A stretch of DNA of 32,617 nucleotides from positions 1-32,617 of IMG/VR virus record IMGVR_UViG_3300009636_000022, one strand, 5' to 3'. The notes beneath the pieces were generated by a model. That model was not told the origin of the DNA, did no database searches, and saw only the letters and a program-made list of their open reading frames with translations. Both the position numbers and the translations under genes were made by a program. This DNA is from a virus. The first letter of the stretch is position 1; the number at the start of each line of letters is the position of its first letter. Below, in pieces: positions 29,313 through 32,617 of this stretch.

Positions 29313-30432
29313 TAAAAAAGAACGAATCAAAACTATTTTTCTTTCTCTGTTCCAATTACTTAACTATATTTATCCAAACCCAAATATGTCTAGAAAAAAT
29401 AACAAAAATTTAGATGATGTAAGTCTGGCTATCTTTTTTAAAGATTTTGCTCACTGGATAAGGTCTAGCTGTGTAGGATTAAATGTAGCTGGATTTACCA
29501 CTGCTAAATATCTTAATAAATGCGGTATAAATGCTTCTGCATTTCCCGTTCGTCATAATGTGGATATAGTTTATACTATAGACCATTACAATGAAACACA
29601 TAAAAAACGATTGACTCATGTAGTTATTTCAGCTCCTTGGTTAAGTGTTTATGATATGAAACACTTAATAAAAAACTTTTCTGATATTCAATTTGTCATA
29701 TTATCCCATTCTAACGTTGGGTTTTTACAAGCAGACCCACATGGAGTGGAACTTTTTAGAAAATATGCTGAATTATCTAAAATACATAAAAATTTGAAAG
29801 TGGGTGGTAACTCTCCACAGTTTGTTAATTGGTTTAGAACATCATATAATGAAGAATGTGTTTGTCTTCCAAATTTATATCCTGTCTCACATATTAGTAG
29901 CAAAGTTTGGAATGGATCCTATCCAATAAAAATAGGAATATTTGGAGCTATACGGCCAGAAAAAAATTTTATGACTGCCGCTGCGGCTGCGCTGGCCATG
30001 CATTCAATATTAAGTATTCCAGTTGAAATACACATGTCAACTGGTGGAGAAGAATGTAAATCCACTACATTGTCATCTATCATAGAGATGACAGAACATA
30101 TTAAAGGCATAACTTTAATAAAAGAAAATTGGGAAACATGGGACAAATTTATTGAACTTGTAAAACAAATGGATTTACTGATACAAGTGTCATACACAGA
30201 ATCATTCAATATGATAACCGCTGATGGAATTTCTGTTGGAGTCCCATCTGTTGTATCACCGGTCATTCGTTGGGCACCCAATTCTTGGAAAGCTGATGCA
30301 GATGATGCTCTAGATGTTTCTAAAGTGGGTATCAAATTACTTACCACTAATCAACATCATATTGGTAGTGATACTTTGCATAAAAGTAATGAACGCAATT
30401 TAAAATATTGGTTGAACTTCTTAAGAAATTAA
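29299..30432 (+). CDS. Glycosyltransferase (GT-B fold, group 1-like)
   Basis: 377 aa from ATG 29299; ATG 29257 has AGGA 6 nt upstream and is an alternative, as is ATG 29386. F-G-A-I-R-P-E-K-N (near 215) is the nucleotide-sugar loop of group 1 glycosyltransferases, and Y-T-E-S-F-N-M-I-T-A-D-G-I-S-V-G-V-P-S-V-V follows as the E-x7-E-like donor motif. Likely adds a sugar to a glycan. It precedes GDP-mannose dehydratase, suggesting a shared pathway. Confidence 0.8.
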   Translation: MLEYDKKERIKTIFLSLFQLLNYIYPNPNMSRKNNKNLDDVSLAIFFKDFAHWIRSSCVGLNVAGFTTAKYLNKCGINASAFPVRHNVDIVYTIDHYNETHKKRLTHVVISAPWLSVYDMKHLIKNFSDIQFVILSHSNVGFLQADPHGVELFRKYAELSKIHKNLKVGGNSPQFVNWFRTSYNEECVCLPNLYPVSHISSKVWNGSYPIKIGIFGAIRPEKNFMTAAAAALAMHSILSIPVEIHMSTGGEECKSTTLSSIIEMTEHIKGITLIKENWETWDKFIELVKQMDLLIQVSYTESFNMITADGISVGVPSVVSPVIRWAPNSWKADADDALDVSKVGIKLLTTNQHHIGSDTLHKSNERNLKYWLNFLRN

Positions 30433-30492
30433 AAAAAGACAAATAAAATTTTACTAAGCATGTTATAAAATTAATAATACAATTAAAAAATC

Positions 30493-30521
30493 TTTACATA
30501 TAATTTGATTCATGGTAATAT
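30493..30521 (+). promoter_or_regulatory. Promoter of the GDP-mannose dehydratase gene, leaderless geometry
   Basis: TTTACA (30493-30498), 17-nt spacer, TAATAT (30516-30521), then 9 nt to the ATG at 30531. The gap 30433-30530 holds nothing else I can name. Confidence 0.4.
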
Positions 30522-30530
30522 TTTTTATAA

Positions 30531-31679
30531 ATGAAAATAAATAAAATTCAAGATATTAAACATTCCGAAGGAACAGTAATATTTGTTACAGGTGTTACAG
30601 GTCAAGATGGTTCTTATATGGTTGATTATCTTCTTAGGGAAACAAGTGCTTTAATTGTTGGTGGTGCTCGTCGTTTAAGTGTAGAAAATCATGACAATAT
30701 TAAACATCTTGAGAACGAACCAAGATTTCAATTGGTTAATTTTGATTTAACCGATTCACATTCTATATACAAAATTATAGAATATGTTAAACCAGACTAT
30801 TTTATAAATTTTGCTGCTCAAAGTTTTGTGGCTTCTTCATGGGATTTTGCTCGTCAAACATGGGAATGTAATTCTACAGCAGTATTAGATTGTTTGGAGG
30901 CTATCAGGCAACTTCGACCTTCTTGTAGATTCTATAATGCTGGTTCATCCGAAGAATTTGGTAATGTAGTATATGAACCACAAGACGAAAATCATCCATT
31001 AAGACCAAGAAGCCCTTATGGCGCATCAAAAGCGGCTGCCAGAACGTTAGTGAAGGTTTATAGAGAGTCTTATGGACTTTATGCTGTCCAAGGATGGTTA
31101 TTTAATCATGAAGGACCAAGGCGTGGTGAGGAATTTGTTACAAGAAAGATTACAAAGGGTGTTGCCAATATATTTGATGCAATAATCAATAATAAGCCAA
31201 TAATTCCAATAGAATTAGGAAATCTTGATACTAAACGGGACTGGTCTGATGCAGAAGATATGATGGATGCAGTTTGGAAAATGTTAAATCAAGATAAATA
31301 TAATATGGCTTTTTTCTGTAGGTCTGATTGTTCTATGTTTCCATCACAAATAGGAAAGCACATTAAAGATTATGTTGTTGGTAGTGGAGAAAATCATACT
31401 ATTCGTGAATTTATTGAAAAGGGATTTGACTTGGTGGGAATAAAAGGATATTGGAATTATATTCCTGACAAACCAGAAAGTGAACATTTTTCACAGATAG
31501 ACTACCCTGATAGAATACTTGTTAAGATAAATCCAAAATTCTACCGTCCTGCTGAAGTAGATATATTGAGAGCTAATTCTGATAAAATTAAAAAAGAATT
31601 AGGATGGCAACCGAAAATTACATTTGACGGTATGATTGAAAAAATGATAACCAATGACCTTAAAAAATTTGATACGTGA
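30531..31679 (+). CDS. gmd: GDP-mannose 4,6-dehydratase
   Basis: 382 aa, normal for the family. NADP-binding T20-G-V-T-G-Q-D-G27, S139-S-E-E-F-G catalytic segment, Y163-G-A-S-K167 catalytic Tyr and Lys, NHEGPRRGEEFVTRKI substrate motif. Converts GDP-D-mannose to GDP-4-keto-6-deoxymannose, the first step to fucose, rhamnose, colitose or perosamine type sugars. No epimerase/reductase or aminotransferase is in the window. With the glycosyltransferase before it, the gene points to glycan synthesis by the phage. Its TGA overlaps the next GTG (GTGA). Confidence 0.93.
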   Translation: MKINKIQDIKHSEGTVIFVTGVTGQDGSYMVDYLLRETSALIVGGARRLSVENHDNIKHLENEPRFQLVNFDLTDSHSIYKIIEYVKPDYFINFAAQSFVASSWDFARQTWECNSTAVLDCLEAIRQLRPSCRFYNAGSSEEFGNVVYEPQDENHPLRPRSPYGASKAAARTLVKVYRESYGLYAVQGWLFNHEGPRRGEEFVTRKITKGVANIFDAIINNKPIIPIELGNLDTKRDWSDAEDMMDAVWKMLNQDKYNMAFFCRSDCSMFPSQIGKHIKDYVVGSGENHTIREFIEKGFDLVGIKGYWNYIPDKPESEHFSQIDYPDRILVKINPKFYRPAEVDILRANSDKIKKELGWQPKITFDGMIEKMITNDLKKFDT

Positions 31680-32617
31680 AATATAAAAAATTACTTTCTA
31701 CAATAGTTTGTTTTCTATGTTGCCTTTTCTTTGGAGAAATTTCTTTACAAGCAACACAAAATGTGACTCTTGCGTGGAATCCAAGTACTGACTCAACTGT
31801 TGCGGGATATAAAATTTATTACGGGTCAGCTAGTGGTAATTACACTAATGTAGTTGATGTTGGTAATGTAACAAATGCTACTATTAGTGGATTAGTTGAA
31901 GGTGTCACTTATTATTTTGCAGCTACCTGCTATAATAGTTCTGGTATTCAAAGTCCATTTTCAAATGAAGTCTCTTATACCGTACCAAATTTGTGTCCTA
32001 CAATAAATTCTGTAAGTAATATTTTTATTAATGAGAATGCTGGTCAACAAGTAGTTAATCTGTCCGGTATTACTGGAGGATTTGGTACATATTCAACTAT
32101 TACTATCACTGCATCTTCAGGTAATACCAATTTAATACCTAATATTACAGTAATTTATACAAGTCCAAATACAAATGGGACTTTGGTTTTTACACCGCTA
32201 ACATATGCTTATGGTGTAATTACTAATACAGTGACCGTTAAGACTGATAAAACTAATACTAATTATAATACTACTGCAACAAGTTTTATAATTACAATAA
32301 GTGCTGTTAACCAATGGCCAACATTGACTCTTCCAATTACTAATTTAACTATCAATGAGAACAACGGGTCAACAAATGTAAGCTTTTCCAATGTTACTTC
32401 TGGTGCTCCGAATGAAAGTCAAATACTTACTGTTACTAATTCATCCAGTAATACTAATTTAATTCCAAATCCAATTGTTAATTATACTAACCCATTCACA
32501 ATAGGATCCTTGACTCTTACACCAAAAACTAATATCAGTGGTTTATCTACTATTTTTGTGACTGTAAATGATGGTGGTATTACTAATAATGCTACAACAA
32601 ATAAATTTACAACAACA
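31676..32617 (+). CDS. Secreted FN3 and tandem beta-sandwich protein, 5' part (cut by window edge)
   Basis: GTG start at 31676; 314 codons open to the right edge. Signal peptide with hydrophobic LLSTIVCFLCCLFFG and cleavage near S-L-Q-A/T (about 26/27). Residues 29-105 form a fibronectin type III domain (VTLAWNPSTDSTVAGYKIYY). From about 110, repeats of about 108 residues begin with an I-N-E-N (118 and 226), with N-T-N-L-I-P-N and T-L-T-P-K signatures. It is Asn/Thr-rich and likely a surface, adhesin-like or tail-associated protein. The domain types are ones I associate with Verrucomicrobiota. Confidence 0.85.
   Translation, partial: MKYKKLLSTIVCFLCCLFFGEISLQATQNVTLAWNPSTDSTVAGYKIYYGSASGNYTNVVDVGNVTNATISGLVEGVTYYFAATCYNSSGIQSPFSNEVSYTVPNLCPTINSVSNIFINENAGQQVVNLSGITGGFGTYSTITITASSGNTNLIPNITVIYTSPNTNGTLVFTPLTYAYGVITNTVTVKTDKTNTNYNTTATSFIITISAVNQWPTLTLPITNLTINENNGSTNVSFSNVTSGAPNESQILTVTNSSSNTNLIPNPIVNYTNPFTIGSLTLTPKTNISGLSTIFVTVNDGGITNNATTNKFTTT

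Noticed and set aside
29688-30347. Minus-strand frames inside the glycosyltransferase
   Set aside because: The plus-strand frame has a clear family match; the opposite frames have none.
1-32617. CRISPR array
   Set aside because: No regularly spaced direct repeats seen; the only clear longer repeat is the two-copy 37-residue motif in one gene.
1-32617. tRNA or rRNA genes
   Set aside because: No cloverleaf-like segment with a T-loop GTTCGA pattern in a non-coding stretch; gaps between genes are too short or too AT-rich.
1-32617. Stop-codon reassignment as in some large phages
   Set aside because: TAA, TAG and TGA all end genes at sensible places, and no recognised family is interrupted by an in-frame TAG or TGA.

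Overview
The window looks like part of a large tailed-phage genome. The DNA is AT-rich, roughly two-thirds A+T by eye. It carries a T4-style replisome (family B DNA polymerase, gp45-like sliding clamp, gp44/RFC-like clamp loader), a NUMOD4/HNH homing-endonuclease fragment, a YopX-family protein, two Mom-like DNA-modification proteins, and many small genes packed with 4-50 nt overlaps. TAA, TAG and TGA all end genes, so the standard bacterial code is in use. I found no capsid, portal, tail or terminase gene, no tRNA and no CRISPR array. The last gene, cut by the window edge, has FN3 plus repeated beta-sandwich domains of a kind I associate with Verrucomicrobiota. That is a weak hint at the host, not proof.

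Layout. (1) 1-2226, minus strand: HNH fragment, a first Mom-like acyltransferase, and a 452-aa protein of unknown function. (2) 2243-3760, plus strand: a 505-aa protein with a PcfJ-like GTKWCT motif, starting only 16 nt from its divergent neighbour. (3) 4674-3763, minus strand: a RecB/Cas4-like nuclease with iron-staple cysteines. (4) 4798-7986: two small genes and DNA polymerase. (5) 8091-10395: a two-gene unit with an N6-adenine methyltransferase and a possible partner nuclease. (6) 10425-13768: an accessory operon with a small basic protein, a PD-(D/E)XK nuclease, a second Mom-like protein, a DarG-like macro domain and a YopX protein. (7) 13827-17300: clamp, a 58-aa protein, clamp loader, two tandem paralogues, a deoxyribosyltransferase-like enzyme, a 30-aa membrane peptide and a 102-aa phage protein. 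(8) 17356-22557: low-complexity and zinc-knuckle proteins of probable virion or assembly type and a metallopeptidase. (9) 25577-22554, minus strand: an exported-protein cassette (outer-membrane-like protein, papain-like peptidase, lipoprotein, strong terminator, patatin). (10) 25717-31679 and on: SNF2-like helicase, degenerate HNH protein, small genes, glycosyltransferase, GDP-mannose 4,6-dehydratase, and the FN3 protein.

How the genes may work together. Polymerase, clamp, loader, helicase and the RecB-like nuclease form a phage replication and recombination set. The methyltransferase, the two Mom-like proteins and the macro-domain protein form a set that could protect or repair phage DNA against host defence; this is inference. 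GDP-mannose dehydratase, glycosyltransferase, patatin, peptidase, lipoprotein and FN3 protein point to work on the cell surface or virion surface.

Two patterns cut across genes. First, several transcription units start with a sigma70-like promoter whose -10 box ends only 7-9 nt before the start codon, implying leaderless mRNAs, while genes inside the operons often have Shine-Dalgarno sites. Second, at least five unrelated proteins begin with a similar short amphipathic segment ending in I/L/V-x-E, which resembles the capsid-targeting sequence of T4 internal proteins.
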